From Microbulbifer sp. GL-2 (GTDB lineage Bacteria > Pseudomonadota > Gammaproteobacteria > Pseudomonadales > Cellvibrionaceae): a DNA stretch of 64,000 bases. The position numbers were made by a program, and so were the translations under genes. The stretch covers positions 2,524,001-2,588,000 of the forward strand of contig NZ_AP019807.1 in assembly GCF_007183175.1 (NCBI RefSeq), given 5' to 3'. Of the stretch, positions 35,460 to 43,999 are shown piece after piece (position 1 is the stretch's first letter; every line of letters starts with the position of its first letter). The notes beneath the pieces were generated by a model. It was given only the letters and a program-made list of their open reading frames with translations. It was not told the origin of the DNA and searched no databases.

Positions 35460-36269
35460 TCAGGGACGTTGTCCAAGAGCCAGTCGACGATGGATATCGA
35501 CCAACACAGGTTCGAGCTTGTTGATATCGTCTACTAAATAGTGGGCGCCACAACTCTCCAATTTTTGATAGGCACTACTACTGTGGTTTCTTTTTTCTTC
35601 TTCTGTAAGTGCTTCCCAGCTATCGAGAGATAATCCCGAAGCATTACCAGAAAGTACCACAGCAACTGTCCACATGCCTGCATTTCGACCTTCATGAATG
35701 CCTGCGGCGGTATCATCTACTTTGACACATTGAGTGACAGAGGGAATTTCCATTGCAATAACGTTCTTCAATGCGGCGGCGGGGCCTGGTCTCGCGCCTA
35801 TAGCTTCATCTGCAGTAACAACACAATCGGGTTTTAGACCTTGTTGTTGAGCACTTGCCAGCATTCCCTCAATCATCATTCGGCTGTAGCCGGTGGTACT
35901 GCCAATACGTAGATTACGCTCACGTAAACGAGCAAATAGTTTGTCAGCCCCGGGTACTATTTGGCTGTGCTTATCGATTTCCTGAATCTGTATTGGGGCC
36001 AACTGGCGATACAGATCCTCGATATCGGACTCCCGAGAAGGACGTCCATACTCCTCTTGCCAGGCAGTTTGAATGGACTCCTGTTGTAACATCTGCCGAA
36101 TATGTTGTTTCTTCTCGGTGCCCATTGGAATGCGGGTTTGCTCCTCACTGACGGTAACCCCCGCAGTAGAAAATATTTGCATAAATGCTTGTAAGGGAGC
36201 GCGGGAGCCAAAATCTACCAGTGTTCCAGCCCAGTCTAGGATAACAGCTTTAAGTTGTGGGGATTCCAT
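35460..36269 (-). CDS. phnX: Phosphonoacetaldehyde hydrolase (phosphonatase)
   Basis: A 269-residue HAD-superfamily enzyme that splits phosphonoacetaldehyde to acetaldehyde and phosphate, using a Schiff-base lysine and an Asp nucleophile. Nucleophile D12 lies in AVILDWAGTLVDFG, the DWAGT form that separates PhnX from ordinary HAD phosphatases (DxDGT). The Schiff-base lysine is K53 in IPMGTEKKQHI, aligned with Lys53 of the Bacillus enzyme. Further HAD motifs: IGSTTGYSRMMI near 125 and VKVDDTAAGIHEGRNAGMW near 185. Length is normal. It is 44 bases after the HD gene. No phnW transaminase is near; the FAD oxidoreductase is the likely source of its substrate. Confidence 0.93.
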   Translation of the reverse strand: MESPQLKAVILDWAGTLVDFGSRAPLQAFMQIFSTAGVTVSEEQTRIPMGTEKKQHIRQMLQQESIQTAWQEEYGRPSRESDIEDLYRQLAPIQIQEIDKHSQIVPGADKLFARLRERNLRIGSTTGYSRMMIEGMLASAQQQGLKPDCVVTADEAIGARPGPAAALKNVIAMEIPSVTQCVKVDDTAAGIHEGRNAGMWTVAVVLSGNASGLSLDSWEALTEEEKRNHSSSAYQKLESCGAHYLVDDINKLEPVLVDIHRRLALGQRP

Positions 36270-36313
36270 GGTTTATCTCCTTTAGTTGGTGTTTGTGGGA
36301 GTTGAATGGATAC

Positions 36314-36868
36314 TTATTGATTGATGACCTTTGCACATATCGCTAGCCAGTGAGATAAGGGGGCTTCATCTATTCCTGATACTTTTCCCGCATCATCCCA
36401 CTCCCGCAAGAGCAAAGCGTCTCTGGCGAAGGGGCTTTGTAAAAATCTAATCTGCTCCTGGTCACTCATTGCTTCACCTTGTTTTGTAAGAGTTTTTCGG
36501 CTGGCAGCGGATAGTCGTGCTTTGTAATTACTATCCGTACTCATAATAAATCTCTTGGCCTGAACGTGTAATGCAATGGGCTGTGTGACTGAGGTGGGAA
36601 ATCCCCACTTTTCCAGCAAATCTGCCCCTATTTTGTCATGCTCACTGTAGCCCTCGGAATTTGTGCCGGGTATTTTTTTCTTTATGGCATAGAGGTGACC
36701 GATATCGTGAAGAAATGCAGCAGTAACCAGTTCGTCGGTGTTATCAGAACGTTCGGCCAGAGTAGCGCATTGAGATGCATGTTGTAGCTGTGTACAGCTT
36801 TCACCGAGTGTTATATTCCCATAGAGCAGGAATAACTGGTATATTTTATCCACAACACTAGTATTCAT
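36314..36868 (-). CDS. Phosphonate-operon HD-domain protein, PhnZ-like
   Basis: A 184-residue HDIG protein of the type found in phosphonate-degradation operons and related to PhnZ, a mixed-valence di-iron oxygenase that cleaves 1-hydroxy-2-aminoethylphosphonate to glycine and phosphate. Ligand residues by my alignment to PhnZ: E23, H30 (CTQLQHASQCA), H54-D55 and H58 (FLHDIGHLY), H77 (YSEHDKIGA), H101 and K105 (LHVQAKRF). T20 occupies the place I align to PhnZ Tyr24, so function may differ. The start at 36868 overlaps the FAD gene by 11 bases (GATGAATACTAG), a sign of coupling; a longer frame to 36898 is less likely. No PhnY dioxygenase partner is present. Confidence 0.82.
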   Translation of the reverse strand: MNTSVVDKIYQLFLLYGNITLGESCTQLQHASQCATLAERSDNTDELVTAAFLHDIGHLYAIKKKIPGTNSEGYSEHDKIGADLLEKWGFPTSVTQPIALHVQAKRFIMSTDSNYKARLSAASRKTLTKQGEAMSDQEQIRFLQSPFARDALLLREWDDAGKVSGIDEAPLSHWLAICAKVINQ

Positions 36869-38042
36869 CGAGTAGGCACTCCTCCAGAGGGATTTCATTA
36901 AAAATACCTTTTATCACCCGCTCCATTAACGCGGGTCCGGCTGTCATGCCTTTTCCACCAATACCTGTGGCTAAATGGATATTCTCCGTTGCAGATTTAA
37001 GAAATACGCCTCGACTGTTCTCCTGGCTGTAATAACCATTCCAGATCCTGTCTATATTTAAATGGGGAAGATTGAGGATGCGATTAGCTTCGTCTATCAT
37101 CAGTGAGTTAATTTCCTGATGGATTTCATAACTCAAAGTGTCTGTATCTCGAGCGGCGAAGTACTCATGGGAGTCACCGATGATGATACTGCCATCGACA
37201 GACTGACGAAACAGCAGGTGAACTCCAAATTTTTCATAATTTGGGTCAACATTGGGTGCCGATAAATTCTTATAGTTGGGGCAACTTTTGAATGCTTCAT
37301 AGCGACGTATAGTCAAACCAGTAAGCAGATTTCCTGGAATCTTAATTCCTTCGATTGGGCGAGTTCGAAACATCTGTAATTTACTGATCTGCATTTGTTT
37401 CGTCTGTAGTAAATGTGGAAACAGTTGGTTTAGATTATGTCCACAACAAATCAATGTGTGTTTTGACATAAATTTATTTCCTGTTGAGCAGCGTACTTCA
37501 ACTCCGTTCGGTAATTCTTCTATCGAAGTAACCGGAGAGGCTTTTTTAAAGTAGAGGTTCGGTTGATCATCAAGTAATTCCCAGAGATATTTCATCAATA
37601 AAACACTTTCTGCACTCATTTCTTGAGGGTAGAGGAGGCCACCGTGACAGTAGCCTTGGGACAGTGAGGGAACACGCTCACGACACTGTGTAGGAGTAAT
37701 AAGTTTAGAAGAGTAGTCAGTCTCACGATTAATCTCATGCATCTCTTCTAAAAGCCCTGCTTCCTCTTCAGAGGAGGCCACATAAAGAGAACCTTGTTGC
37801 CAAAGTGCATCGGGCATTAATGATGACAACTCTCTATATAGTTCCAGAGAACGTCGCCCCAGATTGCGCCATAAGGTGAGGTTCATACCTGATGGTACTA
37901 TTTGCCCGAAATTGCGTACTGTTGCACCGTGAGACTTGGTGCTGGCATCAATTAACAGAACCTTCTTCCCGGATTTTAGTGCATGGTATGCAGCGAAACT
38001 ACCAAGTACACCGGCACCAACAATGGCGATATCAAATTTCAT
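36858..38042 (-). CDS. FAD-dependent amine oxidoreductase of phosphonate operons
   Basis: A 394-residue flavoprotein of the glycine-oxidase/DAO fold, the type annotated as TIGR03364 and repeatedly found beside phnX. FAD site IAIVGAGVLGSFAAYHA (G9-x-G-x-x-G14), the family mark SHGATVRNFGQIVPSG near residue 40-55, and the C-terminal LATGIGGKGMTAGPALMERV near 360. Related enzymes from such clusters have been reported to oxidise 2-aminoethylphosphonate or its N-methyl form to phosphonoacetaldehyde; here that would directly feed PhnX in place of PhnW. It lies 15 bases after the MFS gene and overlaps the HD gene. Exact amine substrate is inference. Confidence 0.85.
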   Translation of the reverse strand: MKFDIAIVGAGVLGSFAAYHALKSGKKVLLIDASTKSHGATVRNFGQIVPSGMNLTLWRNLGRRSLELYRELSSLMPDALWQQGSLYVASSEEEAGLLEEMHEINRETDYSSKLITPTQCRERVPSLSQGYCHGGLLYPQEMSAESVLLMKYLWELLDDQPNLYFKKASPVTSIEELPNGVEVRCSTGNKFMSKHTLICCGHNLNQLFPHLLQTKQMQISKLQMFRTRPIEGIKIPGNLLTGLTIRRYEAFKSCPNYKNLSAPNVDPNYEKFGVHLLFRQSVDGSIIIGDSHEYFAARDTDTLSYEIHQEINSLMIDEANRILNLPHLNIDRIWNGYYSQENSRGVFLKSATENIHLATGIGGKGMTAGPALMERVIKGIFNEIPLEECLLDEY

Positions 38043-38057
38043 AAATTCCCTAAAACC

Positions 38058-39386
38058 CTAATATGCTACAGTGGTAATATGCTCCGACCGTGAATAATAA
38101 TTACGGCTCAGGCGAGTAAAGAAAAAGAGTGAGAACAGCATTAGCAGTATGCATGCAAAACCAGTGGCATAGCAGAATTGCTGAGTAAACTGTAACCAGT
38201 TTAAATTCGGTTGTGCGAATGTTTTGTATAGCATGACACCAATACTGCCGATATAGCCTGAGCTATCTGCCAGATAGATAACAAAGCCTGCATTGCCAAG
38301 GCTTTTCGTGCAGGCGACCAGGCGCTCAAATAGTAGACAGTTAAATGGAACATAGCCGACATAGAGCCCGATATTAATTGCGATCATCCAGGTAATCCCG
38401 GATATGGCTCCACCCTCAAAGGCAAGGGTTGCTGTAATACAAGTAACTCCTCCAGCCGCTACTAATAAAAGATTTAGTTGAAATGCACGGTAGTTGTTAC
38501 GAACAAAGACAAGTAGCGCCAGGCTACCTAGTACCACCAGTGCAACAGGAAGGCTACTAGTAAGAAAAATATGTGGTGCTTCACTGTGCCCCAAAGCTTG
38601 CCAAAGTTCCGCAGCAAAATTATCCGTGAAATCTCGGAATGCAGTCAAAAATACATAAGCTGTTATTAAAGCTAGTAGGCCTAAATTAGTTTCACCAAGA
38701 AATCTCCAGCGCATTTTGGCACTCATAGGTATACGTTGTTTGCGCGCACTAATATCTGCTTGGCTGGGTTGGGGGGTTTTGCTGAGCACAAATATTGATA
38801 GAAACAAGGCTGGTAAAAATAGCACTCCCACGGTTGCTGGCATCCAGGTTTCTGGAATTTTCCATTCCAGCATTAAGTAGGCAGCCACGGCTTTTACAGC
38901 CCCTGAAGAAACGATTAAGCTAACACACAAAATTGCACCTAATACTTCAGTAAGGCGACGACCTTCCAGGTAACTGAATACCAATCCCCACACCATCCCA
39001 AGGGGTAGGCCATTAAAAAAAAGCATGGCCACATTATAGGGAGCTGGGACTATCGCGAATGCCACCAGAGCTAGGTGGCTGGCAAGTATCAGGAGTATAA
39101 GTAACTTTCCTCGCTGTACTGGGTGCAACTCTGATATAACTTTAATCCCGACAACCTTTGAAAAGGCATATCCAAGTACTTGGGAAATAATTAATGCGGA
39201 CTTATAGTCGAGAATAAATTCCCATCCGGTAATTTCAGAGTAGGAGGCCGCCACAAAAGGCTTCCTAAAAGCATACATACAGAAGTAAGTGAAGAAGGCT
39301 GCGAATCCAGTAAAGATAAGCAGTAAAAACTCACTACTGTTAAATATTCTGGGAGTGGGTACCAGCCTCTTGTCGATGGTTTTCAT
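38058..39386 (-). CDS. MFS transporter, DUF5690/OPA-like, phosphonate uptake candidate
   Basis: A 442-residue, about 12-TM inner-membrane carrier, first gene of the phosphonate operon. The first helix reads FAAFFTYFCMYAFRKPFVAASYSE, which resembles the organophosphate:phosphate antiporter group (GlpT and UhpT) and the DUF5690 family. Other segments: VWGLVFSYLEGRRLTEVLGA near 135 and VGYVPFNCLLFERLVACTKSLGNAGFVIYLADSSGYIGS near 340-380. A perfect 12-base GntR operator lies 21 bases before its start. I infer that it imports the phosphonate delivered to the periplasm by the TonB-dependent receptor; GlpT is known to carry phosphonates such as fosfomycin. Confidence 0.8.
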   Translation of the reverse strand: MKTIDKRLVPTPRIFNSSEFLLLIFTGFAAFFTYFCMYAFRKPFVAASYSEITGWEFILDYKSALIISQVLGYAFSKVVGIKVISELHPVQRGKLLILLILASHLALVAFAIVPAPYNVAMLFFNGLPLGMVWGLVFSYLEGRRLTEVLGAILCVSLIVSSGAVKAVAAYLMLEWKIPETWMPATVGVLFLPALFLSIFVLSKTPQPSQADISARKQRIPMSAKMRWRFLGETNLGLLALITAYVFLTAFRDFTDNFAAELWQALGHSEAPHIFLTSSLPVALVVLGSLALLVFVRNNYRAFQLNLLLVAAGGVTCITATLAFEGGAISGITWMIAINIGLYVGYVPFNCLLFERLVACTKSLGNAGFVIYLADSSGYIGSIGVMLYKTFAQPNLNWLQFTQQFCYATGFACILLMLFSLFFFTRLSRNYYSRSEHITTVAY

Positions 39387-39406
39387 AGTAGCCAGTTGTT
39401 GATATT

Positions 39407-39418
39407 TGGTCTAGACCA
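39407..39418. promoter_or_regulatory. GntR operator 2 (MFS-FAD-HD-phnX-gntR operon)
   Basis: TGGTCTAGACCA, a perfect 12-base palindrome 21 bases upstream of the MFS start. It is the cleanest of the three copies. Confidence 0.85.
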
Positions 39419-39576
39419 GATTTTAGTTATTGGTGGTTACGCTTTTGTGACAGTTTGTTTGTTAAGTTAGGAGTCTTCTCGAATGTGTAGAAATAATTAC
39501 TGAAAATAAATCACTTTAGTGAGGGTAGGGAATATTCATGTTCCTGTTATGCAAACGTAACAAATTAAACCTAGAG

Positions 39577-39594
39577 TTCTGGTCTAGTCCAGAA
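39577..39594. promoter_or_regulatory. GntR operator 3 (TonB receptor promoter)
   Basis: TTCTGGTCTAGTCCAGAA, an 18-base palindrome with one mismatched pair, 81 bases before the receptor start. It shares 17 of 18 bases with operator 1. Confidence 0.85.
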
Positions 39595-39674
39595 TTTTGG
39601 TGGTGGTCGAGCAAATTTAATCTGTTTCGATAAAAATTTGCCAATCACATTTTTATTGAGGCAGGGGATAGATA

Positions 39675-42260
39675 ATGATTCGTATCAAATTATTGCCCAC
39701 AGCGATTGCTTTGCTGGCGGGGCAGGTAAGTGACACTTATGCACAGGAAAGTAGTAAGGAAAGTTACCAGGGTGACAGCGGTATAGAAGAGGTAGTAGTG
39801 TTGGGACGAATGTTTGATACAGAGTTGCGCTCCCTGGAAGTTCAACGGAAATCTAATCGTATCCTCAATGTGGTATCGGCCGATACAATCGGTAAACTGC
39901 CGGATCGAAATGCTGCAGAGGCTGTCCAGAGAGTATCAGGCATTTCTATCGAACGCGATCAGGGAGAAGGGCGTTTCGTAGCTGTACGTGGTCTGCCATC
40001 CCAGTGGAGTTCCTCCAGTCTTAATGGCCACCGACTGCCATCTGCGGAAGAAGAAACTACCAGCAGGGCTACGGCATTTGATTTCTTTCCATCAGAGTTA
40101 ATTGAACGTATCGAAGTTTCCAAGGCTATTACTGCTGACCAGGAAGGAGATTCCATTGGAGGTAATGTAAACTTTATCACCCGTACTGCTCCTGAGGAAC
40201 GTGTTTTTGATGTATCCATGTCTGGTGGATATGCAGATAAAGCAGATGGTGATATTAAATCCATGAGTCTTCTATACGGAGATAGAAGTGAAGATGGCAA
40301 ATGGGGATTCTTGGCCAATGTAACTGGTTGGAGCAGGGATTGGGCAACAGATAACTACGAGCCCCGCCGTAAAGGGGAAGGGATATATCGATTGGAACTG
40401 CGAGACTATACCGGAACTAGAGATACCCTGGGGCTAAACCTTGCTACTGAGTACCGATTGGAAGAAGGTGGTAAGATTTTTGCTCGTGGTTTATATGGAA
40501 CATTAGAAGATGAGGAGATACATTACAAGCACAGGCTGCGGTTCGATAAAAATAGAATGGAACTTCAACATATCCACAATACTTTAATAACACGTATGCA
40601 GGGTGTTGAAGTTGGTGGAGAGCAATTTTTCGGCGATGATAACCAGCTTAATTGGAGTTTAGCCAGCTATGATAATGAATTCCGCTATGGGAATACACCC
40701 AATAAAGATGATAGTTCTTACTTTGTGGTGCGCTTCGATCAAGCGGATGTAGGATTTATTGGCTTGGATGATGATGGGTTGGTTTACAATCGGATCGATG
40801 GGGGCACTGACCCAGCAGAAAATATTACTACTCATCTTCCCGATGATTTTGAAATGGACCCGGCTCAGTCCAGATTATCCTGGGTTGAGCTATATAAAGT
40901 GTATGTTAATGAAAAAGATAAAATAGTTTTCACTTTCGATTTTACTTCTGAGTATTCTAGTGAATTAGACTTAAAGTTTGGGGTGAAATATCGGGATAAG
41001 GAAAGGGTTTCAAAATTCTCCGACGAGTTTTACGCTTGGGATGAGGAAAATTATGGTCCAGCTCCGGAGCTTGCTGATTTCACCTTATCAGACCAGCCAG
41101 GTAGAAGTGACTTTTTGTCTGAACTGGATGTTAATTATCAGTCTCAATTCTCTCAGGTTGCTTCAATGTCCCAACTGGAGAGCTTTTGGAACGAAAACCG
41201 GGATAAATTTATTTTGGTCCCCGAAGAGTCTGCCTTGCTAGAAAATGGAGGAGCTCTTGGGCGAAATTTTGAGCTGACTGAGAGACATTTATCTGCTTAT
41301 GGTATGGGTACTTATGAACTTTTAGATAGAGCCACTTTGGTCATGGGGTTGCGACTCACTCAGACGCAAACGAGTATGGATAGCCAGATATTTGTTAGCG
41401 ATGAGTCTGGCAGTGGATATCTGATGCCATTTAATGGCGATAAAGATTACTTATCAGTGTTACCATCGGCTCATCTGAAGTACGCATTTACGGAAGATAG
41501 TACCATAAGATTTGCTCTAACCAGAACGTTTGCCAGGCCGGATTTTGGTGACCTTAACCCAGGAGGTTACTACGCTGAGCACGATAATGAGTTTATTGGT
41601 GGTAATCCAAATCTTGATCCAACATACTCCTGGAACCTGGATGTGATGTATGAGTACTATTTTAATAACACTGGAATATTTTCTGCAGGGCTTTTCTATA
41701 AGGAGATTACCGATCCTATTTTTACAGATGTGAAGGAAGGTGAATACAACGGTGCATCAGGTGTCGATATTTATAGTCCGGAAAATGGTGATGATGCCTG
41801 GCTGAGGGGGATGGAGTTTAACCTGGTGCGCCGACTGGATTTCCTGCCTGGATTCCTTTCAAACTTCGGGATATCAGCGAATGTCACCCTGATGGATTCA
41901 AAAATGCATATTCCTGACCGTGATGAATCAGTGCCAATTTCCCGTCAGGCTGATTTATTACATAATCTCTCTGTTTACTATGATAACGGTGCTTTCTCCA
42001 TTCGCCTGGCTCAAAATCATAAGGGAGAATATGTTGAGGAGCATGGTGGTAGCAAAAGCGAAGATCAATACTATGGGGATTATACTAGCTTGGATATGAG
42101 TGCAAATTATACGGTTAATGATAATTTCGTGATCTTTGCTGAAGCTTTAAATCTTACTAATGAACCTCTGACATATTACATTGGTAATGAAGATAGACCC
42201 AAACAAGTGGAGTATTATGGAGTTCGTGGGCAGTTGGGTTTTCGCTATAGCTTTTTTTAA
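39675..42260 (+). CDS. TonB-dependent receptor of the phosphonate regulon
   Basis: An 861-residue outer-membrane receptor of the TIGR01782 (Xanthomonas/Caulobacter) subtype. Signal peptide 1-23 (DTYAQ); TonB-box-like IEEVVVLG at about 36; plug with IGKLPDRNAAEAVQRVSGISIERDQGEGRFVAVRGLPSQW near 75-115 and ELIERIEVSKAITADQEGDSIGGNVNFITR near 140-170; barrel ending GQLGFRYSFF with terminal Phe. This subtype usually handles larger nutrients rather than ferric siderophores. It diverges from the phosphonate operon and has its own copy of the GntR operator, which ties it to phosphonate or organophosphate uptake. Such receptors in phosphonate clusters are not standard. Confidence 0.92.
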   Translation: MIRIKLLPTAIALLAGQVSDTYAQESSKESYQGDSGIEEVVVLGRMFDTELRSLEVQRKSNRILNVVSADTIGKLPDRNAAEAVQRVSGISIERDQGEGRFVAVRGLPSQWSSSSLNGHRLPSAEEETTSRATAFDFFPSELIERIEVSKAITADQEGDSIGGNVNFITRTAPEERVFDVSMSGGYADKADGDIKSMSLLYGDRSEDGKWGFLANVTGWSRDWATDNYEPRRKGEGIYRLELRDYTGTRDTLGLNLATEYRLEEGGKIFARGLYGTLEDEEIHYKHRLRFDKNRMELQHIHNTLITRMQGVEVGGEQFFGDDNQLNWSLASYDNEFRYGNTPNKDDSSYFVVRFDQADVGFIGLDDDGLVYNRIDGGTDPAENITTHLPDDFEMDPAQSRLSWVELYKVYVNEKDKIVFTFDFTSEYSSELDLKFGVKYRDKERVSKFSDEFYAWDEENYGPAPELADFTLSDQPGRSDFLSELDVNYQSQFSQVASMSQLESFWNENRDKFILVPEESALLENGGALGRNFELTERHLSAYGMGTYELLDRATLVMGLRLTQTQTSMDSQIFVSDESGSGYLMPFNGDKDYLSVLPSAHLKYAFTEDSTIRFALTRTFARPDFGDLNPGGYYAEHDNEFIGGNPNLDPTYSWNLDVMYEYYFNNTGIFSAGLFYKEITDPIFTDVKEGEYNGASGVDIYSPENGDDAWLRGMEFNLVRRLDFLPGFLSNFGISANVTLMDSKMHIPDRDESVPISRQADLLHNLSVYYDNGAFSIRLAQNHKGEYVEEHGGSKSEDQYYGDYTSLDMSANYTVNDNFVIFAEALNLTNEPLTYYIGNEDRPKQVEYYGVRGQLGFRYSFF

Positions 42261-42284
42261 CTGACAGTTTCCTTCTATGTCATC

Positions 42285-42308
42285 AAAAAACCCGGCAATT
42301 ACCGGGTT
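42285..42308 (-). terminator. Rho-independent terminator after aidB
   Basis: Seven-pair stem AACCCGG / CCGGGTT with a six-base loop; on the minus strand it is followed by TTTTTT. It lies 33 bases after the aidB stop and 25 bases after the receptor stop on the other strand, so it separates the two convergent genes. Confidence 0.85.
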
Positions 42309-42340
42309 CTAAAAGCTATAGACCTGAAGGGTTATTATTC

Positions 42341-43999
42341 TTATATCGAAAGTGGATCACCGCGCCTGAGCAGTGTTTCGATATCGACACCTTTGGGTAG
42401 GGTGCCTGTGCTGTGGGTACCCTGTCCACCCATTCTTGATTGAATAAAGGCATCGCTTACTGCCTCATTATTCGCCTGGAGAAGTAAGTGAGCCTGCATC
42501 GTAATCGCCATTTGATCTATAATATTACGTGCCCGATATTCAAATTGATCCAAGTCCGAAAGTTCCTTCTTTAGTAAATCTATAGCTTTATCATAATATT
42601 TATTTTTGCCTAGGCTGATAGCCATTTCGTCCATCCAATGATTGATCACAGCAGGAGTTTTTGTAATTGCCCGCAGTACATCCAAGGCTTGAATGTTTCC
42701 GGATCCTTCCCAAATGGCATTGATTGGGGCATCTCGATAAAGGCGGGCGGTTATAAAGTTCTCGATGACTCCATTACCCCCCAAGCACTCCATTGCTTCA
42801 TAAGCATGATGGGGGCTGCGCTTACAAACCCAATACTTACCTACCGCAGCACCCAGACGTAGTAGCATCTGCTCGTGTTCCTGATCCTCTTGGTCCATAG
42901 CTCTGGCCATACGCATTGCCAGAGCGATTGAGCCCTCAACTTCCAAATGCAGATCGGCCAATACATTTCTCATCAGGGGTTGATTAATTAGTTTCTGGCC
43001 AAAGGCTTTCCTTTTAGATGCGTGATAAATAGCCTGTACAACCGCTTGGCGCTGTCCCCCTGAGGAGCCAACCATGCAATCAAAGCGAGTGATGGCTACC
43101 ATCTTGATAATAGCATTTACGCCACGTCCTTCTTCTCCCAATAGCCAACCCATGGCACCCCGCATTTCTATCTCTGATGAAGCATTGGAGACATTACCAG
43201 CCTTCAATTTTAGCCTCTGGATTTCCAGGGGGTTTTTACTTCCATCTGGTCGCCAGCGAGGAATCAGGAAGCAGGAGAGGCCTCCTGGTGCCTGGGCCAA
43301 TACGAGGAAGCCATCGCACATGGGGGCGGACATAAACCATTTGTGACCTAACAATTCATAGATTCCATTTCCCACGGGAATCGCGGATGTGGTATTGGCA
43401 CGTACGTCAGAACCGCCTTGCTTCTCGGTCATTCCCATACCGATTGTCAACGAGGACTTGTCAAAGTATGGGCGGTTGCTGCCGTCATAGCCTCGACTCA
43501 ATATTTTGGGGACCCACTGATCGGCAACTTCTTTGTTAAGTTGAATTGAGGGTATTGAGGCAAAAGTCATGGTAACCGGGCATCCGTGACCGGCCTCCAG
43601 CTGGCACTGTAGATAGTTCTTTGCCGCTCTGGCTACATTTGCTCCTGGGCGAGGGTCAGTCCAGGGAGTGCTGTGTAATCCCTCAGAGAGAGCCAGTTGC
43701 ATTAGCTGGTGATAAGAGGGGTGGTAGCGAACCAAGTCTATACGGTTACCGACCCGATCATGGCTTTCAAATAGGGGTTTAAACTCGTTGGCGGCATAAC
43801 CCCGTTCAATCATTTCTGGACGACCACATACCTCGCCGTAACGTTGTAAGTCATCTTCGGCCCAATGGCCCCCATTGATATGTACTGACTCCTGAAGGGC
43901 CTTATCTCCCGCATACAAATTGTGCCCAGATAAAGTGGGAACTTGGTTATTTACCAAGTGGGTGGATGCATGTGCAGAGGGTTGAATAATGTTACTCAT
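42341..43999 (-). CDS. aidB: AidB-like acyl-CoA dehydrogenase
   Basis: A 552-residue member of the acyl-CoA dehydrogenase superfamily matching AidB throughout: N-terminal VPTLSGHNLYAGDKALQESV, RIDLVRYHPSYHQLMQLAL near 85, GCPVTMTFASIPSI near 140, IGMGMTEKQGGSDVRANTT near 190 (FAD loop), VGSSGGQRQAVVQAIYHASKR near 315, and AYEAMECLGGNGVIENFI near 415. E. coli AidB (541 residues) binds FAD and DNA and belongs to the adaptive response to alkylation. Here it is monocistronic with no ada or alkB beside it. No GntR operator is found upstream, so it does not belong to the phosphonate regulon. Confidence 0.92.
   Translation of the reverse strand: MSNIIQPSAHASTHLVNNQVPTLSGHNLYAGDKALQESVHINGGHWAEDDLQRYGEVCGRPEMIERGYAANEFKPLFESHDRVGNRIDLVRYHPSYHQLMQLALSEGLHSTPWTDPRPGANVARAAKNYLQCQLEAGHGCPVTMTFASIPSIQLNKEVADQWVPKILSRGYDGSNRPYFDKSSLTIGMGMTEKQGGSDVRANTTSAIPVGNGIYELLGHKWFMSAPMCDGFLVLAQAPGGLSCFLIPRWRPDGSKNPLEIQRLKLKAGNVSNASSEIEMRGAMGWLLGEEGRGVNAIIKMVAITRFDCMVGSSGGQRQAVVQAIYHASKRKAFGQKLINQPLMRNVLADLHLEVEGSIALAMRMARAMDQEDQEHEQMLLRLGAAVGKYWVCKRSPHHAYEAMECLGGNGVIENFITARLYRDAPINAIWEGSGNIQALDVLRAITKTPAVINHWMDEMAISLGKNKYYDKAIDLLKKELSDLDQFEYRARNIIDQMAITMQAHLLLQANNEAVSDAFIQSRMGGQGTHSTGTLPKGVDIETLLRRGDPLSI

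Noticed and set aside
42341..43999. aidB as an eighth member of the phosphonate regulon
   Set aside because: No TGGTCTAGACCA-like palindrome upstream, own terminator, and no link to phosphonate chemistry.
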